A stretch of DNA of 16,569 nt from an uncultured Pseudomonadota bacterium (lineage in GTDB: Bacteria > Lernaellota > Lernaellaia > Lernaellales > Lernaellaceae). Below are positions 1 through 7,795 of the stretch, one piece after another. The stretch's first letter is position 1; each line of letters opens with the position of its first letter. The notes below the pieces were generated by a model, which saw only the letters and a program-made list of their open reading frames with translations, was not told the origin of the DNA and ran no database searches. Made by a program: the position numbers and the translations under genes. Where the stretch lies: assembly GCA_937967875.1 (NCBI GenBank), contig CALBTQ010000010.1:1-16569 (forward strand), written 5' to 3'.

Positions 1-29
1 TGGAGTTCAGACGTGTGCTCTTCCGATCT
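1..29 (-). other. Illumina TruSeq adapter (library artefact)
   Basis: These 29 bases are the last 29 bases of the reverse complement of the TruSeq read-1 3' adapter, ending in the diagnostic CTCTTCCGATCT. They are not genomic. Read in frame with the first gene they encode the well-known spurious start Met-Leu-Phe-Arg-Ser. They are also an exact reverse complement of 16524-16552, so the window appears to have terminal inverted repeats. Genomic sequence starts at 30. Confidence 0.98.
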
Positions 30-839
30 GAACGCGGGTGGGCCGCGCCGGCGCTGCTCAAACGCTGGGGCCTGCGCCTGCTGCGCCTGGGCGGATCGCT
101 CGCCGGTCGGCTCGCGCCGCAAGTGGTCCGGCTCACGCGCAAACACGCGCGGCCGATTCACCCCAAGCATCTGCTGCCGGAAGGGCGCGATCATTATTGG
201 TACTCCGACGAACTGGCCGGCGGAACCGTCGCCCTTGATGTCGGCTGCAACGTCGGCGCGCACACGGCCTTCGCGGCCAAACAGGGCCTGCGCGTGATCG
301 GCTTCGACATCGACCGCCGGGCGTTGGCCCACGCGCGCTACGTGCTGGACGAACAACGGGCGCAACGCGCGCTGGTTCTGCGCGCCGGCGCGGACGAGAC
401 GTTCCCGGTCGCCGACGCCTCTTGCGACCGCGTGCTGGCTTTCGACGTCATCGAGCATCTGCGCGACCCGAACCATCTGCTCGCCGAAATCGACCGCGTG
501 CTGCGCGCCGACGGCCTGTTGCTGCTCACCGCCCCCAACGCCGAAACGACCTGGAAAAAACGCTATCGTGCGGCCGGGCTGGATTCGTTCGCCGACCCGA
601 CCCACCGGGTCGAATACACCCGCGCGGGCCTGCGTGAAACGCTTGCCGCGGCCGGTTTTACCGTCGTGCGCGAGGAGCCGATTGTGCTCGATACGCCGCT
701 CGCGCCGTGGTACGATTTGCTCGGGGCCTGCTCGTTGCGACTCTACGCCCGGCTGGCCGACCGCAAACGGCGAGCGGCATTGGCCCGCCCGGACGACTCC
801 ACCGGCTGGCGGCTGGTGGCGCGAAAGGCGTCGGCATGA
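30..839 (+). CDS. Class I SAM-dependent methyltransferase, 5' truncated
   Basis: The protein is a cytoplasmic methyltransferase of the Methyltransf_11 type, probably acting on a sugar or lipid-linked glycan intermediate. Counting from the first genomic codon at 30, the S-adenosylmethionine loop LDVGCNVGAH begins near residue 69. It is followed by the acidic ribose-binding motif GFDID and, further on, by DVIEHLRDP and a GLLLLTAPN strand, in the order expected of a Rossmann-fold methyltransferase. The true start is missing because the sequence runs into adapter; the GTG at 15 is adapter-derived. About 65 residues precede the SAM loop, so most of the protein is probably present. The stop overlaps the next gene's start (ATGA at 836-839), which suggests translational coupling with the glycosyltransferases downstream. 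The family is clear; the acceptor is unknown. Confidence 0.9.
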   Translation, partial: ERGWAAPALLKRWGLRLLRLGGSLAGRLAPQVVRLTRKHARPIHPKHLLPEGRDHYWYSDELAGGTVALDVGCNVGAHTAFAAKQGLRVIGFDIDRRALAHARYVLDEQRAQRALVLRAGADETFPVADASCDRVLAFDVIEHLRDPNHLLAEIDRVLRADGLLLLTAPNAETTWKKRYRAAGLDSFADPTHRVEYTRAGLRETLAAAGFTVVREEPIVLDTPLAPWYDLLGACSLRLYARLADRKRRAALARPDDSTGWRLVARKASA

Positions 840-2149
840 TGCACGTGGCCTTGCTGCACGAATACTTCGTTCCGCACGCGCCCGGCGGCGCGGAATGGTC
901 CACCCTGCACCTGGCGCGCGCGCTGGCCTTGCGCAATCTGCACGTCACCGTCATCACCACCGATCTGGCCGACGAAGCCACGCGCGCTGAAGCCGAGCGG
1001 GTGGACGCCGAACTGATTAACGACCGCATCCGCGTCGTGCGTCTGCCCTTCGACCGCAAAATGAGCGGCCCGCCGCAGGCCTTTCCCAGTTACGTCTTCG
1101 GCGCGCGGCGCACCGAGCGTTACCTGGCGCGCGCGCTGCTGGCGTCCGGAGTCGAGCCGGACATCTACCACGTACAGGGCCTGGGGATTCTCGTGGCCGG
1201 CCGCGAAGCGGCGCGGGCGCAGGGCAAGCCGCTGGCGTTGACGATCCGCGATTACCGCGCGCTGTGTCCGGTGGCGCTGTGTTTGCACCGCGACTATCTG
1301 CCGCCGATGTACTGCGGGCGGAAAAAATTCAACGCCTGCACGCGCGAGTATCTGGACGAATACGGCTATCGCCTCGGCCTGATGGGCCGCGTGCGCCACC
1401 GCGTGCGCCGCGAGTTGGAATGGCGGGCGCGACGTCGGCAGGCGGCGACGTTGCGCGACGCCGACGCGACGATCTTCGTTTCCGACGCCACGCGAATGAT
1501 CTACAACGCGGCCAACCTGCAGGGCCGCCGCAGCGCGGTCATTCACAATCTGCCTGCCGTCGATGAGGAAGGTGCGACCGCCGCGCAGGTGCGCGATCGC
1601 TACGGGCTGGACGGGCCGGTGGTGTTGTTCGTCGGGCGCTGGTCGCTGGGCAAGGGCGCGCAAGAGTTGAGTGAAGCTTGGCCGCTGATCGCCAAGGCGC
1701 ATCCGCAGGCGCAACTGGTCGTCGCCGGACGCACCGAATCCGCGCTGAAACCCGAACCGGCCGAACGCGTGATCTTCACCGGCGGCCTGCCGCACGCGGA
1801 CGTCATCGGACTGTATCGTCTGGCCGACGTGGTCGCGTTGCCCTCGCGCTGGCCCGAGCCCTACAGCCGCGTGGCGCTCGAGGCGATGCACGCGGGCAAG
1901 CCCGTCGTCGCCACGCACGCCGGCGGCAATCCGGAGCAGGTCGTCGAGGGCATGACCGGCTACATCGTGCCGCGCCGTCACGCGCCCGCGTTCGCCGAGG
2001 CCGTCAACCGTCTCTTGGCCGATCCGCCGTTGGCGCGCCGTCTGGGCGAGGCGGGCCGGCAACATTTGACGGAAGCGTTGAGCGGCGAGCGTCAGTTGGA
2101 TATGCTGATCGCACTGTACAAGCAACTGCTCGGCGAGGGGAGAAGCTGA
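836..2149 (+). CDS. GT4 family glycosyltransferase
   Basis: This 437-residue GT-B retaining glycosyltransferase should transfer a sugar from a nucleotide donor to a growing lipid-linked glycan at the inner membrane. The N-terminal half opens with HEYFVPHAPGGAE (residues 8-20), the glycine-rich loop of GT4 enzymes. A cysteine-containing stretch (C144, C149, C160, C168) follows the DYRALCP motif seen in a subset of the family. The C-terminal half has FVGRWSLGKG (265-274), whose Arg and Lys normally contact the donor phosphates, and an intact EX7E pair at E341 and E349, followed by GKPVVATHAGG. The ATG at 836 gives the usual 4-base overlap with the upstream stop; ATG 839 is also possible. The frame is open further upstream to 707, but that stretch overlaps the methyltransferase and looks unlike a GT. 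Donor and acceptor are unknown. Confidence 0.93.
   Translation: MMHVALLHEYFVPHAPGGAEWSTLHLARALALRNLHVTVITTDLADEATRAEAERVDAELINDRIRVVRLPFDRKMSGPPQAFPSYVFGARRTERYLARALLASGVEPDIYHVQGLGILVAGREAARAQGKPLALTIRDYRALCPVALCLHRDYLPPMYCGRKKFNACTREYLDEYGYRLGLMGRVRHRVRRELEWRARRRQAATLRDADATIFVSDATRMIYNAANLQGRRSAVIHNLPAVDEEGATAAQVRDRYGLDGPVVLFVGRWSLGKGAQELSEAWPLIAKAHPQAQLVVAGRTESALKPEPAERVIFTGGLPHADVIGLYRLADVVALPSRWPEPYSRVALEAMHAGKPVVATHAGGNPEQVVEGMTGYIVPRRHAPAFAEAVNRLLADPPLARRLGEAGRQHLTEALSGERQLDMLIALYKQLLGEGRS
2137..2142 (+). promoter_or_regulatory. Shine-Dalgarno site supporting the TTG start at 2152
   Basis: GGGGAG lies nine bases before TTG 2152, inside the end of the preceding gene. It is the main reason for choosing this non-ATG start, which places Met directly before RICAPATSL, a normal GT4 amino terminus. 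Confidence 0.6.
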
Positions 2150-2151
2150 CT

Positions 2152-4380
2152 TTGCGAATTTGCGCTCCGGCGACCAGCCTGCGGGAAGACACCGCCATGG
2201 GCGGTGGTTTTTTTCATGTTAAGAATCTGCAAGGCCTGGCCGACCTGGGCGTACGCTGTCTGATCCCCCTGGCCTTCCGCCCCGACTACCAAGCCCGCCG
2301 CCACTGGGAAGTGCGCACCCTGCCGTTGCGCCGCACGTTCAAACTCGGCGCGTTGCTCTCGAACCTCGTGTTCTTCGTCATGATCCTGTGGCAACGCTGC
2401 GGGCGCGGCGAGCGCTTCGACCTGGTGCGCATCGGCGACATGTATCATTTCGGCCCCGGCGCATTGCTGGCCGCGCGTTTGTGCCGTCGCCCGACCGTGG
2501 GAGTGATCCACCACATCGACGCGGATCGTCGGCGCGAGAATGCGGTGATCGGCTGGACCGCACGCCGGCTCGACGGCATCGCCGTGCCCAGCCGGGCGAC
2601 CGCGCGCGATGTCGAGCGTGTTTTCGGCGTCGCGCCCGAAAAGCTGCACGTGATCGCCGAGGGCGCGTCGGTGGCGGTGTTGCCCGAAGAGGAACGCGCC
2701 GCGGCGCAGGCGCGTTGGGGCGTCGACGGCAAACAGGTGATCGGCTACCTGGGGCGGCTCGACGAACGCAAGAACGTCGCGCTGCTGCTCGCCGCGTTCG
2801 CGCGCATCGCGTCGGCTCATCCGTCGGCCGTGTTGCTGCTGGGCGGCGACGGTCCGTTGCGTGAGGATCTGCTCGCGCGGGCGCACCAGTTGGGCGTGGC
2901 CGAACGCGTCGTGTTCGCCGGGCGCGTGGACGCGGCGGACAAGACGCTGTTCTATCGCGCGCTGGACCTGTTCGCCTTTCCCAGCCTGATGGAAGGCTTC
3001 GGCCTGGCGGTGGTAGACGCGCTCGCAGTAGGCGTACCGGCGATCGTCAGCGATCGCGGCAGCCTGCCCGAGGTGGTCGACGACGGGCGCACCGGCCGGG
3101 TCGTGCCGATCGACGATCCGCAACCGCTGGCCGATGCGCTGGCGCAATTGCTCGCCGACGACGAAATGCGGCGGACCTTGGGCGAAGCGGCGCGAAACGA
3201 TGCGGCCGCGCGCTTCACCTGGGAACAATGCGCGCGGGAAACGCTGGACGCCTACCGCCGCGTGCTGACCGAAAAACGCGGCCGGCATTTGGGCGTGCTG
3301 CTCAACTCCGGCGACAGCCTGGCGACGATGGAACGCGAAGGCCAGCGCGGGCGGTTCGTCGACCATTACCTGCGTCGCTACGTCGACGCCTTCGCGCAAG
3401 TCAGCGTGTTCACCTACGGCGACGAACGACGCACCATGTTCGCGCGCGCGCGTTTCGTGCCCGGCAAGCCGCGTTGGAAAGGCCCGTTGTACGCCGCGTT
3501 GATGCCGCTGTTGCACCGGCGCGTCTTCCGCGAGATCGGCCTGCTGCGCGTAATGCAGACCGGCGCAGCGCTGCCCGCCGTGATCGCCCGCGCGCTGTAC
3601 GGCACGCCGCTGGTGCTGACCTACGGTTATCGCTACGGCGATTTCATGCGCCTCAAGGGCCGCCGCGCGTACGGTTGGTGGCTCGACCGGCTCGAGCGCG
3701 TTGCGTTGCCGCTGGCCGAACGGGTGATCGTCACAACACCGACGCTACGCGCGCACGTGGCGCGGTTCGTCGGCGAGGAGCGCATCGCCTTCATTCCCAA
3801 CGGCGTCGACCTGTCGCACTTCAAGCCGCAGCCGCACGAACGCCCGGCGGTGGCGACCGCGTTGTTCGTCGGGCGGTTGACCGCGCAGAAAAACCTGCCG
3901 CTGGCCGTCGCCGCGCTGGGGCCGCTGGCCGAACGCGTGCGGCTGGTGTGCGTCGGTGCGGGCGAACAGGAAATGGAATTGCTGCAGGCGGCGCAGCGGG
4001 CCGGGCTGTCGCTGGAGCTGGTCGGCGCGGTGCCGCACGAAAAGCTGCCGGAGTATCATCGCCGCGCCGATTTGTTCGTGCTGCCCAGCTTGATCGAGGG
4101 GCACCCCAAGGCGTTGGTCGAGGCGATGGCCGCCGGCCTGCCGTGCGTGGGCGCGGACGCGCCGGGCATTCGCGACGTGATCGTGCACGAACAAAACGGC
4201 CTGCTGGTCGCGCCGGAACCGGCGGCCTTTCGCGCGGCGGTCGAGCGCCTGCTGGACGATCCGCAATTCGCGCGGGCTCTCGGCGAGCGGGCGCGGGCGA
4301 CGGCGATGGAAAAGTACGATCTGACGCGGCTGCTGGATCGCGAAGTCGTTTTGCTGCGCAACGTGGTGGAGGGATATTGA
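2152..4380 (+). CDS. Tandem double glycosyltransferase (two GT4 domains fused)
   Basis: This 742-residue protein contains two complete GT-B transferases, each about the size of a stand-alone GT4 enzyme. It may add two successive sugars. Domain A (residues 1 to about 370) opens with RICAPATSL and GGGFFHVKNL, has a hydrophobic stretch at 64-80 that could touch the membrane, a donor-site motif YLGRLDERKN, and an EX7E-equivalent of E281 and D289, so the second glutamate is aspartate. Domain B begins around residue 380 (LGVLLNSGD), has FVGRLTAQKN and a canonical E649/E657 pair. There is no stop between them. GTG at residue 371 could serve as an internal start, but no ribosome-binding site is obvious there. 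The start is TTG 2152, two bases after the preceding stop and nine bases past GGGGAG. The reading frame is open far upstream, but that part is a shadow of the previous gene. Confidence 0.88.
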   Translation: MRICAPATSLREDTAMGGGFFHVKNLQGLADLGVRCLIPLAFRPDYQARRHWEVRTLPLRRTFKLGALLSNLVFFVMILWQRCGRGERFDLVRIGDMYHFGPGALLAARLCRRPTVGVIHHIDADRRRENAVIGWTARRLDGIAVPSRATARDVERVFGVAPEKLHVIAEGASVAVLPEEERAAAQARWGVDGKQVIGYLGRLDERKNVALLLAAFARIASAHPSAVLLLGGDGPLREDLLARAHQLGVAERVVFAGRVDAADKTLFYRALDLFAFPSLMEGFGLAVVDALAVGVPAIVSDRGSLPEVVDDGRTGRVVPIDDPQPLADALAQLLADDEMRRTLGEAARNDAAARFTWEQCARETLDAYRRVLTEKRGRHLGVLLNSGDSLATMEREGQRGRFVDHYLRRYVDAFAQVSVFTYGDERRTMFARARFVPGKPRWKGPLYAALMPLLHRRVFREIGLLRVMQTGAALPAVIARALYGTPLVLTYGYRYGDFMRLKGRRAYGWWLDRLERVALPLAERVIVTTPTLRAHVARFVGEERIAFIPNGVDLSHFKPQPHERPAVATALFVGRLTAQKNLPLAVAALGPLAERVRLVCVGAGEQEMELLQAAQRAGLSLELVGAVPHEKLPEYHRRADLFVLPSLIEGHPKALVEAMAAGLPCVGADAPGIRDVIVHEQNGLLVAPEPAAFRAAVERLLDDPQFARALGERARATAMEKYDLTRLLDREVVLLRNVVEGY
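4368..4373 (+). promoter_or_regulatory. Shine-Dalgarno site supporting the GTG start at 4383
   Basis: GGAGGG lies nine bases before GTG 4383, the same gap as at the preceding gene. A competing TTG at 4377 overlaps the upstream stop but sits only three bases from this site, too close for efficient initiation. Confidence 0.6.
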
Positions 4381-4382
4381 CC

Positions 4383-5465
4383 GTGTCGCACGTGTTGATG
4401 CTCTTCAACCGTCCGCGCGCCGCCCTGCTGGCGGAGGCCGAGCAGGGGCGTTGTCCCGACGAGCTGCTCTACGGTCTGCGCACGCTGCGCGAACGCGGCT
4501 GGTCGGTCGAAACCAGCGACGACGGGTTCGCGCCGTCGTTGAATGCGCGCGCTTATCGGCTGCTCAACGATGCGCTTTCGCACGGCGGCCGGCGCACCGG
4601 CTTTCATCTGAAACAGGCGTTGCGCCTGCGCGCCCGGATGCGCCGCGCGGATCTGATCTTCGCCACCGCCGACAGCAGCGGCATGCCCGTGCTGCTGTTG
4701 CGCGCGCTCGGATTGCTCCGCACGCCGGTGGTCTACTCGTCGATCGGCCTGGCCGAAACCTTCGGCGAGCCGGTCGGCGCGGTGTATGGCCTGTACCGTC
4801 GCCTGCTGCGCGAAGCGGCCGCCGTGATCGTCTACGCGCCCGACGAACGCGACGCACTGATCAAGCTGTTCGGTCTTGCGCCGGAAAAAGTGCGCTTCGT
4901 GCCCTTCGGCGTGCAGGCGGAATTTTTCGCCGGCGACGCGACGACCGACGGACCGCCGCTGGCTTTCGGCATCGACCACCGCCGCGATTGGCCGACCTTC
5001 TTCGCCGCCGCGGCCGGTTACGACGGCACGCTGGAACTGGTGACCAATCCCGACCTGCTGCGCGGATTGGCGCGGCCGCGCAACGTGGTCGCCTTGAATC
5101 CCGAGCCGATCGTCGATTTGCGCGCCCGGTTGCAGCGCGCACGCTTCGTCGTGCTGCCGGTGCGCGACAACAATTACAGCGGCGCGACGATCAGCCTGTT
5201 GCAGGCGATGGCCGCGGGCAAGGCGGTGATCGTGTCGCGCACGCGGGCGGTCGCCGAGGGTTACGGGCTGGTCGACGGCGAGAACTGTCTGCTCGTACCG
5301 CCGGGCGACGTGCCGGCGCTGGCCGCGGCGCTCGACCGCCTGGCGCAAGACGAAGCGTTGGTTGAACGCTTGGGCGCCAACGCGGCGGCGCACGTGGGCG
5401 CGCACCACGACATCGGTCATCTGGCGACGGCGCTGGAGACCGTCTGGCGCGAGGTGCGGCCATGA
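4383..5465 (+). CDS. GT-B (GT4-like) glycosyltransferase lacking the EX7E pair
   Basis: This 360-residue protein has a GT-B layout. The amino terminus MSHVLMLFNRP is followed by a Rossmann-like half with VVYSSIGLAE and FVPFGVQAEFF, where GT4 enzymes have their inter-domain linker. The C-terminal half carries LPVRDNNYSGATISLLQAMA and GKAVIVSRTRAV, then the tail pattern ENCLLVPPGDVPALAAAL. That tail pattern is typical of GT4 enzymes. At the catalytic EX7E positions it has S266 and Q274 instead of two glutamates, a variation shared with the transferase at 9305. It may be active with different chemistry or serve as a partner. GTG 4383 is preferred over TTG 4377 because of the GGAGGG spacing. The stop overlaps the flippase start (ATGA, 5462-5465). 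Confidence 0.85.
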   Translation: MSHVLMLFNRPRAALLAEAEQGRCPDELLYGLRTLRERGWSVETSDDGFAPSLNARAYRLLNDALSHGGRRTGFHLKQALRLRARMRRADLIFATADSSGMPVLLLRALGLLRTPVVYSSIGLAETFGEPVGAVYGLYRRLLREAAAVIVYAPDERDALIKLFGLAPEKVRFVPFGVQAEFFAGDATTDGPPLAFGIDHRRDWPTFFAAAAGYDGTLELVTNPDLLRGLARPRNVVALNPEPIVDLRARLQRARFVVLPVRDNNYSGATISLLQAMAAGKAVIVSRTRAVAEGYGLVDGENCLLVPPGDVPALAAALDRLAQDEALVERLGANAAAHVGAHHDIGHLATALETVWREVRP

Positions 5466-7795
5466 TCCGCCGCGTCGCGCAACGGTTGAGCTTCGATCTG
5501 GATTATTATCTATCTGGATATTCTCTATTATTCGTCGACCAATTCATCACGTTGGCCACCGGCCTGGCCACGACCTGGTGTTTCACCAACCTCGCGGCGA
5601 AGGAAGTGTACGGCGGGTACGCGCTGATCGTTTCGATCGCCTCGTGGTTGACGATGGTCACCTTGCCCGGCGTGGGGCAGGCGATTCAACGGTCGTCGGC
5701 GCGCGGCTTCGACGGCGCGTTCATGGTCGGCATGCGGCGGCGCTTGACGGCCGGGGCGGTCGGCAGCGCGCTGATGCTCGTGATCGCGCTGGTTTTTTTG
5801 TTCGCCGGGCGCACGATGCTGGCCGGCGGCGCGCTGGCGGCGTCGGTGCTGTTTCCCTTCGTTTACGCGATGGACGATTTCCGCGGCGTGTTGTTCGGCA
5901 AGCAACGCGTCGGCGTCTACGTGGCGTTGCACGGCGTCATTCAGGCCGCCGTCGCCGCGTCGACGATCGTCATGCTGGTGCTGGGCTGGCCGCTGATCGC
6001 GATTCTCGCCGCGAACATGGGCGCGCGCGCGATGGGCCACCTGGCGGCGGTCGGGCTGATCCGCTGGAAGTTCCTGACCAACGACAAGGTCGACGACGAG
6101 TTTCACAGCTTCGGCTGGAACCTGAGTCTGGTCGGCGTCGTCGGCGGCACCAGCGCGCAACTGGACCGCATCATCGTCGCAGGCATGCTTGGCCTGGAGG
6201 CGATCGCCGCGTACGAACTGGCTTACCGGTTGACCGATCCGATGCGCAACCTCGGCGTGTTCCTCAACAAATTGCTGTTTCCGCGCGTGGTGCGCGTGTC
6301 CGGCGCGGCGGTGGCCGGGCGGTTCCTTTCGCGCATTGTGCCGCTGGTCGCGGGACTGACGATCATCGGCATCGTCGGCTCGCTGCTGTTCGCGCCGGCG
6401 ATGCGCTGGCTGTTCCCCAAGTATCCGGAGGCGATTCCCTATGCGATCTGGATGTTCTGGTCAACGCTGGCCGCCGTGATACTTATTTACTTGGAAACGT
6501 ACTACATCAGCCAGGATCGTTTCCAGCGCACCTATTATGCGGCCGCCGCGGCGCGCTCGATCGGCGTGATCGCGCTGCTGCCGTTTTTCATCCACTGGTG
6601 GGGCGTGTTCGGCGCGATCTGGGCGCGTTTTTTGGTGCGCGGCGCGCAGGCGCTGGCTTTGCTGGTCAAGTTGTTTTTCGACCGGCGCCTGCTCGAACGT
6701 GAGGAACTGGCCGACGCAACCGGCGACGACGAGATGGTGCGCGAAGCGTCGCCCTGCCCGCTGTGCGGCGATGGAGCGGGCGCGACGATCTACCGTGTGC
6801 CGGATCGACTGAGCGGCAAGCCCGGATTGTTTTCGCTGCGGCGCTGCGCCAGTTGCGGCCTGGTGCGGCAGGATCCGCGCGTGCCGCTCGCCGCGATCGG
6901 CGCGCATTACCCGGACGATTACGCGGCGCGCCGGCGGGAAACGAAACGTGCGTCCGGCGGCGAGCGCGCCTTGCGGCGGCGGCGCGATTGGCTGGCGTGG
7001 GTGGCGGCGAATCGTCCGGGCCCGCGCGACATCGGCTGGCGGCGCACGTTCGCCTTGTGGCCGGCGCGGTGGAGCGCTTGGGTACGACGCGGGCGCGACA
7101 ATCCGTTGGCCGCGCCGGGCAAGGGGCGCAAGATGCTGGACGTCGGATGCGGCGAGGGCGATTTTCTGCAAGAGATGACCGCGCTCGGTTGGCGGGCGTT
7201 CGGTCTGGAGCCGCATCCGGCGACGGCGGAAGCGGCGCGGCGGCGCGGTCTGAGCGTGATCACCGGCGCGTTGCCCGAGCAGGCGGCGCAGTTGCCCGGT
7301 CCCTTCGACGCGATTGCGCTGCGCACGATCGTCGAACATCTGCCGGATCCGGCGGCGTTGTTGCACGCGGCGCGCGACTTGCTGGCGCCCGGCGGCGTGC
7401 TCGTCGTGCAGACGGTCTACCATGACGGCTGGGCGGCGCGCCTGGCCGGGCTGCATTGGGCGCACTGGGATCAGCCGCGGCATTACGTGTTGTTCACGCG
7501 CGCGCATCTGAGCGCGTTGTTGCGCACCTGCGGTTGGCGGCCGGTGGCGGCGTACGATCGTTCGTCGGCGACGTCGTGGCTGGAGAGTCTGGACAATCGC
7601 CTGGCGGCGGGGCCGTTCGGCGAGTGGCTGGGTAAATTTGCGCGGCGCCGTTGGGCGCGGGTTTTAACGACGTTGCCGGCGGCGCTGGTCGATCGGCTCG
7701 GGCACGGCGACGCGGGGACGATCATCGCGGTGCGTGACGATGCGCCGGCCGCCGGATGGGCTCCGCGGGAAATACGGGATACACTGATCAAATGA
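5462..7795 (+). CDS. Wzx-type flippase fused to zinc-ribbon methyltransferase
   Basis: This 777-residue protein joins two activities usually encoded separately. Residues 1 to about 415 are a multi-pass membrane protein of the polysaccharide biosynthesis/MOP flippase type, with roughly a dozen hydrophobic segments (for example near 18-38, 48-68, 95-137, 290-320, and 330-410). Such proteins move undecaprenyl-linked repeat units across the inner membrane. From about 425 a methyltransferase follows: a zinc-ribbon with C432/C435 and C462/C465, a linker, then the SAM loop LDVGCGEGDF (559-568), a VEHLPDP motif and APGGVLVVQT. This Zn-ribbon plus methyltransferase layout is common in O-antigen clusters. 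There is no stop between the halves. ATG 6734 (M425) could start a separate methyltransferase, but no Shine-Dalgarno site precedes it at normal distance. Codons 14-24 are unusually AT-rich. The stop overlaps the next start (ATGA, 7792-7795). Confidence 0.88.
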   Translation: MIRRVAQRLSFDLDYYLSGYSLLFVDQFITLATGLATTWCFTNLAAKEVYGGYALIVSIASWLTMVTLPGVGQAIQRSSARGFDGAFMVGMRRRLTAGAVGSALMLVIALVFLFAGRTMLAGGALAASVLFPFVYAMDDFRGVLFGKQRVGVYVALHGVIQAAVAASTIVMLVLGWPLIAILAANMGARAMGHLAAVGLIRWKFLTNDKVDDEFHSFGWNLSLVGVVGGTSAQLDRIIVAGMLGLEAIAAYELAYRLTDPMRNLGVFLNKLLFPRVVRVSGAAVAGRFLSRIVPLVAGLTIIGIVGSLLFAPAMRWLFPKYPEAIPYAIWMFWSTLAAVILIYLETYYISQDRFQRTYYAAAAARSIGVIALLPFFIHWWGVFGAIWARFLVRGAQALALLVKLFFDRRLLEREELADATGDDEMVREASPCPLCGDGAGATIYRVPDRLSGKPGLFSLRRCASCGLVRQDPRVPLAAIGAHYPDDYAARRRETKRASGGERALRRRRDWLAWVAANRPGPRDIGWRRTFALWPARWSAWVRRGRDNPLAAPGKGRKMLDVGCGEGDFLQEMTALGWRAFGLEPHPATAEAARRRGLSVITGALPEQAAQLPGPFDAIALRTIVEHLPDPAALLHAARDLLAPGGVLVVQTVYHDGWAARLAGLHWAHWDQPRHYVLFTRAHLSALLRTCGWRPVAAYDRSSATSWLESLDNRLAAGPFGEWLGKFARRRWARVLTTLPAALVDRLGHGDAGTIIAVRDDAPAAGWAPREIRDTLIK

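Noticed and set aside
743..2125. Long open frames antisense to real genes (also about 2092-3516, 4056-5420, 8122-9441 minus, and 10657-11913 plus)
   Set aside because: They are rich in Arg, Gln, His and Ala with no recognisable domains, and lie opposite well-supported genes. Such frames are expected in GC-rich DNA.
5486..5530. Internal sigma70-type promoter in the AT-rich patch
   Set aside because: TTGAGC at 5486 and the TAT-rich hexamers are not at a good 17-base spacing; support is too weak to list as a feature.
5462..6730. Multi-pass membrane protein as the Wzm permease partner of the ABC ATPase
   Set aside because: About a dozen hydrophobic segments and flippase-like layout; Wzm-type permeases have about six and around 260 residues. 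It is also in the opposite operon.
6734..7795. Separate methyltransferase gene starting at ATG 6734
   Set aside because: The upstream flippase frame continues into it without a stop, and no Shine-Dalgarno site lies at a normal distance (the nearest, GAGGAA at 6701-6706, is 27 bases away). Kept as one fused gene, with the alternative noted.
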